From Fasciolopsis buskii (taxonomy: Eukaryota; Platyhelminthes; Trematoda; Plagiorchiida; Fasciolidae): 64,000 bases of DNA. The notes below the pieces were generated by a model. The model was given only the letters and a program-made list of their open reading frames with translations. It was not told the DNA's origin and ran no database searches. This document shows positions 24,865 to 37,755 of the stretch, piece by piece. Location of the stretch: NCBI GenBank assembly GCA_008360955.1, contig LUCM01005869.1, forward strand, positions 2,508 to 66,507, read 5' to 3'. Made by a program: the position numbers and the translations under genes. Every line of letters starts with the position of its first letter. Positions within the stretch are counted from its first letter, which is position 1.

Positions 24865-26127
24865 GTATAATTTATTTCTGAAGGTCCAGATTCCCTCATT
24901 CTGTTGGCTGCAGTTATACCTATTGTGGCCTTCAACTGTTTTTTGTTCAGATAAAGGTAGTTCTCATATGGAAATTAGTCAGCATTGTTTATGACAAGCG
25001 TACATTCCTGGAACAGTTGTGCATATAATTTTTTTTATTAAGAGCATTACTGGCATTTTTACCGATACTAAGTAGGTTGTTTTTCAGTTACAAGTTATAC
25101 TGAGAGATCCAACGTTGAAATTTCGGATGTCCGAGTGATTTCACCCTTTAATTCAGTAATTAAGGGTGTCACATGAATTGCAAATAACAAACACATCTCC
25201 ATGTTACTAAAATGGGAGCGAACGTCGATTTTTGGAATCGGCGCCAGCAATATTAAAGTTCGTCTGAAAAGCCCAGGTCGAGCCTAAGGTCATGGTCTTT
25301 GTCAGTCCATGCATGTGAGGTACCGTCACCTCCAAAATCAATGGCACTACGACTAAAGACATAGTGTTTGCTATGTAACCAACACAACTTACTATCCAAA
25401 GTGTATGAGAAGGTTCTTTTTGTTCAGGTCTGATTGCTGTCTCGCCAACAGGCTACCGAGATGTTGTTTCTAGCGCTAGACAAAAATGTTAATTCAAAAC
25501 TCTATATATACACACACACACACACACTACTTCAGACCTGTAAACCCAGCAAATTTTAAATGGCTGACCGCATCAACAAAATTGATCTGTTTGTTTCTGT
25601 ACGACCCAGATGAGCGTAAATCTTTAGCATCAATGGCTGTCAACTACCTCTTACAGGGATCTTAATCCACATGTTGCAGTATTACTGGGGCAAGAGTGTA
25701 CTGTGAGATTCAGTGTAAGGATCGAGCTTTTCGAGCTCTTTTTGTCTAATAAACGCCAGTGTGATCCAAATCTCTTGCACTCAAAAGCGGATTATGGGTT
25801 AAAAATAATGAGAGTAAGAGCCGAGGAGCGATCAGTTGAATTTGCAGATTCACCGTACTAGATCAGGGCCAAATTTCGTTAGTCTCAGAAACATCCATGC
25901 AAACCTATTCCTTAAATTTGATCATCCTCTGGCCTTTTTAGGATCATAAAAGTGGAAACGGATAGCCACTTTCACTTTTCCTTCCTTTTACGCCACAAAA
26001 GTTCGCACCAAGTAAATCATGCAAAATTTCTAGTGGATAGTTTTATTTTTTTGTGAATAAACTCTTGTTCTGAATAGATTCGCACAAAAAGGTCACTCGG
26101 CTTTCTTCCTGCCTCTTGTACATTTAG
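24865..26127 (+). other. intron of the ABHD8-like gene (1.3 kb)
   Basis: Donor GTATAA, acceptor CTTGTACATTTAG, phase 0. It contains a TA/CA microsatellite at 25502-25528 and no exon-like frame. Confidence 0.8.
25502..25528. repeat. (TA)n(CA)n microsatellite
   Basis: A TA run passes directly into a CA run. Confidence 0.9.
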
Positions 26128-26334
26128 ACTCTGCCTTGTGCCACCATGCGTATTATCTATGGGACAGGTCACATGATGATGCTGGAGAGCCCAGACAGAG
26201 TGAACACTCATATACAAGGTCTGATTGTCCACCCTCCCCAGTTTGATCTTTACCCAAGGCGACCGATTTGTAATGAGCAGCCTAATTCAGTTCTACTGAC
26301 ACGAGACACATGCGTTCAGGATTCAGTCGAGTAG
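26128..26334 (+). CDS. ABHD8: ABHD8-like alpha/beta hydrolase, catalytic-histidine exon (3' end of the gene, or spliced on at 26330)
   Basis: Read in phase 0 after a clear acceptor, it encodes TLPCATMRIIYGTGHMMMLE and then SPDRVNTHIQ. Vertebrate ABHD8 has LKLIDEGSHMVMLE and CPETVNTLL, so the His of GTGH is the predicted catalytic histidine. After this the frame stays open for 38 more codons and ends at TAG 26332-26334, giving a tail beyond the usual domain end. Two fates are possible. It may terminate here, since an AATAAA lies 281 bases downstream. Or it may splice at GA|GTAGAC (donor 26331), whose phase-2 end fits the candidate exon at 29260. A further donor-like site at 26219 (CAAG|GTCTGA) gives phase 1 and no partner. 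Confidence 0.87.
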   Translation, partial: TLPCATMRIIYGTGHMMMLESPDRVNTHIQGLIVHPPQFDLYPRRPICNEQPNSVLLTRDTCVQDSVE

Positions 26335-26614
26335 ACGAATTCTGTTAAAGTTTTTCAGCCGTTTCTCTTTCGCTGTGACCTGTGAGCCGAATTCATGTAA
26401 CCACCTAATCGATTTTGTAAATTTGCACTTACGTGTCTTTCAACTTCCAGACTATCTGCAGATATCAGTCCTCCTCCCTGGAGCTTTTAATGTCATATTT
26501 TTTTGTTATCAAGGGTTTGTTTTCCTTGCTCTCCTGCCGTTTTGCTTCTTCATTGTGATACACTGAATACGGTCGGTTTATTTTGGCTGTTAAATTGGTT
26601 CTAAAATAAGTTGG

Positions 26615-26620
26615 AATAAA
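26615..26620 (+). promoter_or_regulatory. polyadenylation signal AATAAA
   Basis: A canonical hexamer 281 bases after the TAG at 26334. It supports, but does not prove, a transcript end of the ABHD8-like gene here. Confidence 0.45.
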
Positions 26621-29259
26621 ACAATTTTGTCCGATATGCTTCTCTTGGAAAAAAGCGAATTACAAATTACTCATCTGAAAAATATTTATTTACTGCGAAT
26701 AGAAAAACTTTTCTGTTCCTGTGAACTGATTTTTCCTAAAATGATGGGAGCTTCAGTCGTACGCAATTTAATGGCAATGAAGACAATGGTATTGATGGTC
26801 CTTGAATTGCATATGAAAAGTGCACACATATCGCTTGCCTTCAACCTCCTGGCAGATTTTCCTGACAGATTGTTAGTGTCCTCAAACAGGCATTGTCAGG
26901 GATTAAACCACCACCAAATAATTGTCGAGCTCAGTCTGTGAAACTTTAGTTGGTCTACTTGCAAACCACATGGTGCAGTCCAATACAGTTTCGTTGCAAT
27001 CTGAGTAGGTAAACAGCCATTCAGACCATGGAGGCACACCAGCGGAAGGTTCAAAGATACTCCAAATATATCTGGATCAGAAGCAATTTACCAGTCGGTA
27101 TTCTTCGTACTTTGTACACAAAAGCAGGATTTATACTTAACCTTGAATGAACGTATCTTCCAGTTGTCATGGTTTTTTTGTCTTCATTTGCACACCTTTG
27201 GTCGGAGCCATTCCAATACATACCGATAGTCCCTATCAGTATTTTTGCTAACGGCCAAATTCCTGATTGCTATTTCAAACACCAGTACTTCAGAATCCCG
27301 TCGATTTTATTCGTGATCTGCTTTACTGATATACACGAATGGCTTGCGAACAATTTGCGTAAATCTGTTTGAACAAATGGATGCGGCTTTCCCAATCTAA
27401 CTACTTGTTCAATTGTCAGTAGACAAATCACAGTAGGTCTAACTTACATGCTCTTATACGAAGCCAGTGCCAGTAATTAATAGAGTCCAGAGACGGATAC
27501 TCCCATGCATTTTACTTCTTCGAGGTGTCCAGTCAGTCCACTGAAGCGAGAGGCAATAAATCCAAAATAGTTTCATGCGGAGTTTTTAAAATTTTATTCC
27601 AGGTGTTGCCACAGCGGCCTTATCTCTGACAGGCACGGAATAACGTCCGCCAGACTGGTGGTGGAATAGGAAGGGGGATCAATATGCTGCACGGAAGACA
27701 CTTTAAAGCCACGCTAAAAGCTCACGTTTAACGGGAATGTCAGATACTAACCATTTTGGACTTCATCATGCACGACACGCATCAGGCGTTATCGCATCTC
27801 TGACACCTTAGGTTGTTTGTCCAAAAAAGCCGGTGTTAGGTATGGCAATCAATAAGATTCCATGATGCCCTAATAACTGAGGTTAGGAAACGCCTCTCGA
27901 AAAATATAGCTTGAAAGCCTTTACTGGTGTATTCAGCTCTTCTAAAGCGTTTGTGTAGCATAATGACCATTATTTCAATCAGTTTCTTATACATCCCATG
28001 GGTTACTGAACATATATAGATGATGAAAAACATTTACTGCAGAGAAGACTGGATTCCTTCATCCTGTCGAAACTTTTATACTAATTTAGTGGTTAGTGGT
28101 TTTTCAAAACTCTTGAAACCGAGAAATCATTTTTTTCCAAACCACCAAAAATTTGCATCAGATTTGCACCCATTTTCCCAAAACTAAAAATATTGTACCG
28201 GGAATTTATCGCATAACGCCATCTTAGTTACACCGATATTTCTTAGTTGCTAGCCCTATTGTGGTAAGAAGACAAGCGGGTCGTTTACACTTTTATTGAA
28301 CAGCGAAACTAGTCATAGTCCCCAGACTTTACTGGCCTGTGCACATTGTTCTTTTTCAAACTGCACTCCAGTGAAATCCATGATCTGACGAGCTCAGCAT
28401 TCTCGAGCCGATTCGACCATGTAACATACATTCTTGCCTTCTTTTTTTTTGAGCGTCGCTCTGACCATGTTGGTTTGATTGTCTTTAGTGATTTCTTGAA
28501 CTGTCGGTCTCAGCTTGGAAAGTCATTGTCTATCTGAGTTCTGGCTCTGCTCTTCGTGTCTGTCGCTGCAGCGGTCTTTGTTTGTTGGGGAGCGCTTTTG
28601 ACATAGTCGATGTTGCTTCTTCAGGTGACTGCTTCGATTGGTTCATGATGCGGGATTGATTATTCTTTCCATTCGTCGTAGTCGTACACCCCTGCACTTT
28701 ACGATTATCACTATCAACCGAACATAACTGGTGCTGTCATGAATATTGCTTAACAGTTTACTTATACTCATGAGTAGACTTACGATGATTGCGTAAGTTC
28801 ATGATATGAGAAAATTATAAGGAGGCAAACATTCTAGGAAGGCAACTCCTATTCTAAAAGAATCTTCCTGTTATTTTTCACTATAGTTCAGCAAATGCGT
28901 TAGGATGATTAGATCTATTTAATTATAGCTTGGTTTCACTTGCGCGAAAGTGCCCTTAACTCTGCGTCCTGACTCATTCAACAGCATACCATAGTTTGGA
29001 CGCTGACGCGAGGCAGGTTCGTTGTACTGAAGCGAGGCTTCGTTCGTCTCCCTACGCATTGAAAACGGAAGTCGAAATTCCAGCTTTGTTCAGAAGTTGT
29101 AAAACGTTTCATAGACTAGTTGGTGAGCTTTGAGTAAAAAATGACTCCAGAACTTATTCAAGGACAATGCCAATCCCATCGTACACCACTGCATACGGAT
29201 GTTGTGCTGTTATCATTGCATATATTAGTCCATCGCTAATAAATCTTACTTTTTCCCAG
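26621..29259. other. stretch with no supported gene
   Basis: There are open frames of up to 67 codons from 26621 on and no splice-bounded candidate. It would be an intron if the alternative 3' exons are used. Confidence 0.4.
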
Positions 29260-29508
29260 TGGACTCATAAATTGCCATGAGTGGGATTTATTATCAACGG
29301 CAAAAAAAATTGTGGCTGAACTTTCAGCGTATCTGCTCCCCGAGGAACCAGAAAACAGACTGCTCACGGTCCAAGAGCGCTATTACTTCCCACTGAATAA
29401 TGAGCAACCAAACTCGAAATTCGTTCTGTTTGCGCTGCCATTTGCGAAACCGAAAGATGTCCATCAATCGCCCGTTAAATCATTAGCAATAAAACCTCCA
29501 TGCAATAG
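29260..29508 (+). CDS. candidate exon, possible C-terminal extension of the ABHD8-like protein
   Basis: A strong acceptor (CTTACTTTTTCCCAG, ending 29259) and a donor AATAG|GTAGTA at 29509 bound 249 bases. They are open in one frame only when entered in phase 2, and the exon leaves in phase 2. The product begins GLINCHEWDLLSTAKKIVAE and ends with KPPCNR. It is charged, with no recognised domain. The phase fits both the possible donor at 26331 and a possible terminal exon at 36152. The words NEQPNS occur here and in the tail of the 26128 exon, with mostly synonymous codon differences. It could equally belong to another gene. Confidence 0.45.
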
Positions 29509-29833
29509 GTAGTACGGCGATGAACCAATGGATTTCTGCAAGCACACGATCGGTTCCGCAGTTATTATTGCCCATCAGATAATCATGTGTTGTACTGTTC
29601 CTTCAGTTCATTCGATAGTTGAGTACTGTTTTCACCAAAATTGAAAATTAAGCCAATTGCGCTTCCATATACAAATGGGATCCGGATGTTTTGGTGTTTT
29701 TATTTCTTAACCTACGTGGGCCCTGGTTTGAGAACCCCCCTGACAAACTTGTAGCGTAAGAATAATAAGGCATGCACTCAGATCGTCCATCCGATGGTGA
29801 TGCATGCATCGATTAATAGACCTCGCCCAGTCT

Positions 29834-30199
29834 TCAACGATGACAATGCCACAGTTCTCTGTTTGCTTTTAATGGTCGAATTTCATGCATACCATGAAAC
29901 CGAATCTCTCTTGGTCGTCTCTCATCCGGGTTATACAATATCAATAACAACAGACATTTGGAATAATTAGGAGCGGAGTACGGAGTAGTGAATGTTTTTT
30001 CTTCCAATACCAAGGAGTTAGAATCTTCCTTGAAGGCCCTATGAGGCATAACACCACAAGAGTAGTTCAGGCCTTTGATAGCGTAAGAGAGGTCAATTTG
30101 GTCTTGTGGTTGGCTTCCATTGAGAAGGAAATTTGTAGCTTCGTAATAACCATTGGCCCTCACGCAAAACGAAGGACTGATCAGCCATTCACTGACGCG
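29834..30199 (-). other. 122-codon open frame, unknown product
   Basis: The frame is open from just after a TAG (30200-30202) to a TGA at 29834-29836, with no ATG near its start, so if real it is an exon or a fragment. It encodes RVSEWLISPSFCVRANGYYE near the start and LYNPDERRPREIRFHG near the end. The composition is convincingly protein-like but I recognise no family. A plus-strand open frame at 30041-30268 overlaps it and reads less like protein. Confidence 0.3.
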
Positions 30200-30544
30200 C
30201 TAAGTTATTTTGATATTGAGCTTGACAGCCTTTTGTCGAGGTGCTGTCTTGTTAAGGAAATGAAGTGATGCGGACTGACGCGTGCGAATGAGCCGTGATA
30301 AATAGAGGTGAAAAGTGAACCAACTGGGAGGAGGACGGACGAGAAGCATCTTTGTAACGACCGAAGAATCGTCAAAAATCAGTGTGCAACCATGGCAACC
30401 TGGCCGAGTGTGGACTGGGTCAGCTAGTTTTTGTCCGCTTAGGTTAATTTTTGCTGTGGCCCAATTATCTTGTCCACAAGCCTTCCACTTTATTGGTCCG
30501 GCAGTTCACTCTTGATGCTTCAGACACACTAAGGTAAGCTAAAG

Positions 30545-30685
30545 CACGGGTGTAGATTGGCCTGTCTATAGTCCGCTTTCCACTGGTTCTTCTGATCGTG
30601 TACTTTTGATTGAAGAGCAGTTTGGCCCCCTGGCTGAGTACATGTTACATCGTATGCCACTACATGAAACACAAAGTGATATTCG
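30545..30685 (+). other. possible exon, unknown product
   Basis: The frame is open from 30543 to 30803. The first half is protein-like (TGVDWPVYSPLSTGSSDRV, then LLIEEQFGPLAEYMLHRMP). The borders chosen here (AAAG before 30545, GTATTC at 30686) make a phase-2/phase-2 exon of 141 bases that could sit between 29508 and 36152. The acceptor lacks a pyrimidine tract, so the borders are weak. Confidence 0.2.
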
Positions 30686-30803
30686 GTATTCTGTAGTAAC
30701 AAGCGTCTTGCACACAAAAACGATGAACACAAAAGTATCAACGCGAAACGAACCGAAACGATTCTGTATTGATAAGCGAGAAAACCATTCTTCTCATTCA
30801 TAA

Positions 30804-33800
30804 GTTAATTCAGCGCCTACCCGGCAATCAGTGATTTTCCCTGAAGACGTTGCAACCAACTGAGTTATATCTCAATATACATTAGATCTTAATCAGTTAT
30901 GTGGTTCCAGCCATTAATTAATGAACTACATTGTAAGTTTGATGATCCCCATCAGATCGTTTGCTGAGTATTACTTCAGTGGTCTCCTAACGTATCGCAT
31001 GCTGACTTGTTCGAATCATGTGCGATGGTCGTACCTGTCAGGCTTGCATTCAGTGCTAGACGAAAGGAAAAGACCGACTACCAATGACTGGCGGACAAAG
31101 CGAAACAGAATTGGTCAGCCAACTTTCAGTTAGATGACATGCCTACTGGCTTTGGTTGTTCATGTTCAGAGCATAAAATATGTCAAGGATTCTAACCCAC
31201 AAAAGGACATCGTTCCGAGTCAGCCGAGTGTTCTTACGAAATGAATCAAACAAGTTTCATCTTGGTATCAACGGACTTTAAAAATGGCGCGGTAGCCCAT
31301 ACGGCAAAACCTTATGCCCCTCAAGCTGACGGGCTTCGATTTTATCTTAGCTCTATAGATTTTCTCAGTGGGTTGCAACACTATCTTGGTTCCTTGGAGT
31401 AACAATAACTCTAACTATAGAATTAGAAACATTACTTTAATCTGTCCTTCAAACAACTAAATAAATTGGTCCTTTCTTGAGTAATACTTGACTCTTCAGA
31501 GCACATGACTTTGGTGAGTCGCTGTTATTCTCAAAGCTGGCTTCTCATTTGCGGCTTTTGCTGGTTTCTTCTCAACAACAAATCTTTTTCATCAAAAGGT
31601 GAAGGACTACGCAGAAGTCCCACTCTTTGTCCCATGCATTATTCCTTCTTGGTTCGTTTCAGAATAAAAGTTTTCTTAGGCGTACTGAGAATAATTCGAC
31701 AAAACGGGTACAGCATGAGACACCGCCGGGTTTCTGGTGGGCATCTTCGCTGGAATAACCTTTGTCTTTTTCTGTCACTCTTTCTAACTCTTTGTGGACG
31801 ACAAGAAACTGGTAAATAAACAGTGTGGATAACTTAACGATTTGTCACCAGTGGGTCGATTTCATGGACCAGTTGCGAGTTAGTTATTGAGTGACCAACC
31901 TGTTCTAGTAAACGGAACTAATGTAAGTGCATGCGGGAGAATTAGTTTGGGTGGGGTTAAACCTAGTAACAATAGGGAGTGAGATTCCCGGCCCATTCCA
32001 TTAGGAATAAATACAACAGTCGATGGTATCAGTACACTGCTTTCTTCTTGATAAATAGCCCCAAAAACTGAATTACTTCTGTGTGGGGATGATAAAGCAA
32101 CCTCCTTGTCATTGTTCGGTTTCCTCACCAACCAGGAACCACCCCGGAGGGGTTTTTGAACACATGAACAAAAAATGAGAAAAAGTGAAAGCGAAAACTA
32201 AGAAAAGGAGAAACTAGAGACAATAGAACAGTATGTATTTTCTAAGACTACAAAACAGTCCCCTCATTTCAGCGGCTCCAAGCTCCTATGTGTGCTTGGT
32301 TTGGGTGAGTCCGGACTACTGTCGTGGACTGGAAACAGCAGTTGTCCCATTCAGATTGGACATGCAGATTGCTACCACGAGGACCAACCCGATTTGTTCT
32401 GTGATAATAAGCTGAGTGAATCTCTTTATTTCTCCCAAGAGGGGAAAAACACTGGTTTCACGGAAGGCACGTGACTGTCATGAGAGATGACCTATGCCTT
32501 GGCCTGATGTAATGGCCCCAGGGCTAGGTCGAAAGACCTTAGTGACAGATGATTTTCCAGTGCTCCAGCACACGGATACACACATGCACAACGGGAGAGC
32601 GCGGGAAAGCGGAAGAGAAAAAAGGGGAAAAAGAGTCAGCCATTCCACTAAAAGAACTAATAATCGGTACAGATATCATAATCATTTCTGTCTTTCCCGC
32701 AATAGTCGTGAGTCAGTGACTCGAGCAATAGCTGTTGGATCTGTAGCATAATTAAATTAGTATTGAATAACAACATTCTATTCCAGCTATGGTGACAGTC
32801 AGTGAATACCTCAGGTAACATCATCGTCATCATCATCATGGACTAACCAGATTAGTAATTTCGTTCGCTACGGGTGTCAATCACTCCGGTTAGAAAGCCC
32901 CCGGGGAGGCCGGGCAGGAAAACCTACAACTTTAACAGAATCAAAGTTCGATGCAATGAAAGCAGAGAAAATTATTTTAAAACGTTCCATTTTTATCTCT
33001 CGAATTAAAATCCGCCTTAAAACGGGGTTCCCTTCTCTGTATGCAAATAATCTTTCAGGAAGAATAGCACCGTTTGATCCGAAAATTCCTTTATTCTATT
33101 TGGACATCTAATAGTACACACCTGAGGGGAACTAACCTTAATATTTTTATTTAAAAATCACTCGAAATGCATTCAATATTTGTTGAACAAGAAGTGCGAT
33201 TTGAAAGCGTTCTGTATGAAAATTCGGCCTTCTTCGTCCCTATCAAAATGTAGAGGTTATGCATAGTAGCGATCAACAGATATCGTGGAACCATTATTAT
33301 TGTTACTATTGTTAATATTATCATCACGCTTCTTATTATTAGTACTATTGGTGGTACTGGTAGCAGTTTAGTAGCAGTAGTTGTTTTTGTGGTAGTTGTG
33401 GCGTTAGTAGTGCTACCCCGATGATTGCAGTTGTAGTATCATATTCTACGGGACACAAACGAAATAATTCTTCCACTGAAATCAGTCATTTAGACTAAAC
33501 CAGCATCCAGCATGGAGAAGCTATCCACCAAAGTCAAACTTTCTCATCCCCGTTTTTAACCGAAAGCTTTTGAAATGATTCATCATCTGGGTATAACAAT
33601 GAACAACAACACAACAGTTCCGTTTACTGACTAGGTATTTACTGTGGTAAAATGTCAGGCCGAACGAATTAATTCGACAATTCTGTGTTCACAGAAATGC
33701 ATCACGCTTGACGTACTCAGGAAAATGGTGAGGAAAAACTGAAATTTGTTTCTTTCTGTATTATACTAACCGACGCAAATATGGTATAGTGGACAACGTG

Positions 33801-36151
33801 CAATGAAAGTATAGTCTCCGAAAACGCCTGTACTCGTCGATATTCGTTTAGGTGCGACGGCTCTCTTGGTGATTTTGTATCACAAGTGGTTCGTTCACAA
33901 CAGCCACCAAAATACACTAACAATTCCATGTATGGATTACCCTGAACTCAATCAACAATCGATAATAATTTTGACCCATAGAAACTTCCAATTTTGCTTG
34001 GGTTTGTTTTCGGACGCCCAAACAATAGGCTGAACTAACAAGAACGCGAGATCATGCTACTGTTGTAAAAAGTTTTGGGATACCGACTTTATGAATCTGC
34101 AAAATGAACACTTGAGTCACCTAGCACTAACGGTGCGAAGTTTCAAAATTGATTGTATGCATTCACGAACACAAATGGTCTTTCTGAATTTTGGTTAGTC
34201 TGGACGTGGTTCGTGAATATCTAGAAAATATCTTCCCTATTCACGCTCATTTTGGAGTGCTGTGGCGAGCGTATTCCGTTGTGGCTAGTGCTACACAAAG
34301 ACCCTGTGGCCTCTTGCGACCTCACGTCGAACTGTGTTGTGATATCTAAAAAATACTTTTTGATTGATAGTTGCAATAAACACTGAAAAAATGAATTCCA
34401 GAATAGCGGTAGTCTAGTAACTAAGTGTCTGAATAGGGAAACATTAGGAGAAGATAAAGTTAAAACTACCCACAATTCCGTAGTGGAAAGCCAGTTTTGA
34501 GAGCTACTTCCGAGGTTACTTTGTCAAGTTTGATGCTCTTAACCTTTTAATTGTAATTGTAATCGGCTAGGATAGACTACTGAAAAGACGATCACAGGTT
34601 TATCGATAGCAAAATCTTTTATACTGCCTGTGGACTACGGAAAGGGAAACAAACGTCTTGCTTGACTCACAGCAAGACAGCAGCTTCATTTTGCATCCAA
34701 TCAATCACAGGTATAGAAGAAGAAAATTCTTCAGCCCAAAATAATTTTGAAGAACTTTTGGCTAAAAGTGGCTTCATGTAGTTCATAGGCATGCTTTATC
34801 GATTTGTTTTTATTTCCATCCCGTATGAATCTTTTGGGAGGAAATCGGCCGGAGGATCAACCAGTCAGACTTGAAATGAATCATGCGAACCGGCGTTTGA
34901 GCAGATGGTACACTCGAAGACAGCAAGGCAATGACTAAAAGGTTTTTGAAGTTTTGATATTCAGTCGGTTTTGACCTCCAGAGGTGAATGGGGTTCATAC
35001 GCAGTTCTTAAGAAGTACATTGTACATGATGATGAATGCAAAAACTTTTATAATGGGTGATGATAGACGTCAATGGTGAATGGCAGCATTCTGTATGCTG
35101 TTAAATAAAATGAAAGCCAGCCTATGCGCCTATTAACCTAGCGGCTCTGATTAAACGAGACCGGGTGTGGGAAGTCCACGATTATTTCCTAAATGCAGCT
35201 CTCAGCAAAAATTTCTCTTTTAATGGGATTTGATCGCTGAGATTGGCGTTTAGGTACAAGTGCTTGCACGAACGATGTCACCTCGAGTGGTGATGAAAAG
35301 TTTGGGACCTAAAGGCCAAGCTTAGCGACCAGAATCCCATGAAACCCAACAACTTGCTTTACGACCAACACAAATGTTCAGATCCATTGAGATTTCTTAT
35401 TGTGACAGAATGGAATATTATTGACATTCTCTTGGGAATCACAGGCTGATATTTTTTTAAATACCTGGAAATAGTCCTACCCTTTCTTAATGAAATCTAA
35501 GAGTCAAAATTTAGCAGGTCTTACTGACATAAATCTAGGTAGCATTCCGTACAAGGCAGACATCATTTCGACAAGTAGAGTACTCTTCTTCATCGTAATA
35601 AATTAGTTCATATGTGGCAGTTCCGTTTTCTACAGTTCTAAGCAAACACTACTGGTTGTCATAGGAACTAATTCTTTTACTTGGGCCAAAGGTGCATCTC
35701 GACATCCATTCATTTGGTGATGGCAGCAATTAACTACATACGTAGACTGAATAATGCATGTGAGTGAATGGCGTTAGTGAACTTAAATCATTGAGGATTT
35801 TGATTCAGTGAGCAGATATACATTGTTTCCTACTGAAACTACAGTCGCATAATCACCGTTTTTGTGATAAGTCCATACCATCCACAAAGGGTTGTAATCC
35901 TATAAGATGTCTGATCCACACTAACATACATCTCACAAGTTTTTCATCTAGGTTTAGTCAAAAATGAACAGTGATTAAAAGCAAGCTATGTATATATATA
36001 TATGTACTGTTTGAATTCATTACCCGATTACCTGATTTCGATAATCAACCTCAATTTCATTCATCATGTTCATCCGGTCCAAATGGCACAGCTCAGATTC
36101 ATCAAGCAGCTACTTCATTTCGTCAAACTCCAGACTGTTGCACTGTTCCAG
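30804..36151. other. stretch with no supported gene; microsatellites
   Basis: Holds a CAT-type trinucleotide patch near 32819-32840, a degenerate (ATT/GTT/GTA)n tract at about 33285-33425 and a short TA run at 35989-36004. No exon with splice borders was recognised. Confidence 0.4.
33285..33425. repeat. degenerate trinucleotide microsatellite
   Basis: Mixed ATT, GTT, GGT and AGT triplets over about 140 bases. Confidence 0.8.
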
Positions 36152-36299
36152 TTACAATCCGGAACGGGAAATTAGCAGTCATGATAAAAGTACGAGAAGG
36201 CAACAGAAGAAAGGCAGTCGTGTTGGAACAGAAGACCACGGACTGGGGACTTGGGATTTTCATGAAGCTTTAAGTCCCATCGTGAAATACGAAATATAA
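36152..36299 (+). CDS. candidate terminal exon
   Basis: An acceptor TGTTGCACTGTTCCAG ends at 36151. Entered in phase 2 the frame reads YNPEREISSHDKSTRRQQKK, then GSRVGTEDHGLGTWDFHEAL, and ends at TAA 36297-36299. The sequence is charged and polar, typical of a disordered tail. It is phase-compatible with the end of the exon at 29508. Another frame through the same bases is also open (ending 36273), which lowers confidence. No canonical AATAAA follows closely. Confidence 0.3.
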
Positions 36300-37755
36300 A
36301 GATCAAACACATTTTGTACCCAAGTTTAGTTAGAATTCACCCATACAATTAGTCTCCTCGGTACCCGAAGTCACGTTGGTGAAAACGGAGAAGGTTGGCT
36401 GCATGAATTAGAACGGACATACGTTGATATGAATTAAAAACCCTTGATGTCCGGACCAGTTGAGTAGATAACGGCTGCATTTCTTGAATTCGACCAGCTG
36501 CGCAGCTTCCCGCTGTTAATCTAACAATGTGGTACAAATGAACATTCATTTACACGGAACTAGAAGAATTAATATCGGAATGGACCACCAATTTTGACAA
36601 GCACCAGTGGTCTGCATCTCCCTCCTATATCATCACTGTTATGCTGTACTCATGGGATAAATACAAAGGTATTCTGGTCATCAGTTTACTCATGGTGCAA
36701 TTGATAGACTTTGGTCATTTATGTTCCTTACAGTTTTTCCATTCACCCTTTCGCATTTGTCTATCGAGCGCAGAAGCACAATTTTTGTGCATGGAGTGGA
36801 CACCATTCATAAAATTTGTCGAATGAAAGACTGACAGAGGAGTGCACTATCCAAGCACAGTATCTCGAGTCCAGAAAACCTCCTTATTGACCGCAACATG
36901 GAGTATCCACATTCTGTCGGTGTTACAGTTGTCAGCTGGACCCAAAGGTGTTTAAATTTAGAGTAAATAACTGTCACGGAGATCAAAGTCAGCAAGAAGC
37001 ATAGTCACAGTGAGGCTAAAAGTCATTCCCAAGCACTAGGTGAAGCAAGACTCAATCCAAACAGGTGACATCAACTTCGGGATTTATGCATAGATAAACG
37101 ACCTATTAACCTCATCCAAGAGGCATCTACCAATGTGTGCCAAAACGATGTGATCGATAAAATAGCAGACGCTTTGAGCCATGATAAAGAAAATAACTGT
37201 GCGACATTTTGCAACAGCTAGCTTGGAATGTCGAGTTTTTTCGTTCAGACAAAGGCGCGGATTTCCTACTTAGCTTACGCAAAAGTGCAAAGCAATTTCC
37301 TTTAAAAATCTGAACCCATAAAATTAAAATACCCAGATTACACACAGGAATACTGTTGTGAAAGATAGCAACAACTTTGTGCCGTTGATTGATTGATTGA
37401 CGCAAGCTGGTGAGTGACTGACTGACTGGCTGACTGACCATGATTATATCTACGTGCATCGGCATGTTGAAGATGTGCGGACAAATGAATTGCTATTGGT
37501 GTCGATACATTATTTCACGGAAATTTTGTCATCTATGTGCCGAATGGAATTGTTGGAAAATTTGTGATGAATTCAACCATTTGATCATTTTTATAACTCG
37601 AATTATGTCGTGATGAGTGATGTTCACTGATACAAACAACCGATCCTATTCGGTCCCGAATATTTTCTTTTCGGTCAGGAATTCACTTTTAGCGAGAATA
37701 CGCACACGCACACACACATTCTCACACGGATAAAACCAGTCCATGATGAAGGGCT
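36300..37755. other. stretch with no supported gene
   Basis: Only short open frames, plus a small tetranucleotide (TGAC)n patch at about 37409-37440. Confidence 0.4.

Noticed and set aside
37409..37440. Tetranucleotide TGAC/GACT patch as a regulatory array
   Set aside because: A short simple repeat with no other structure around it.
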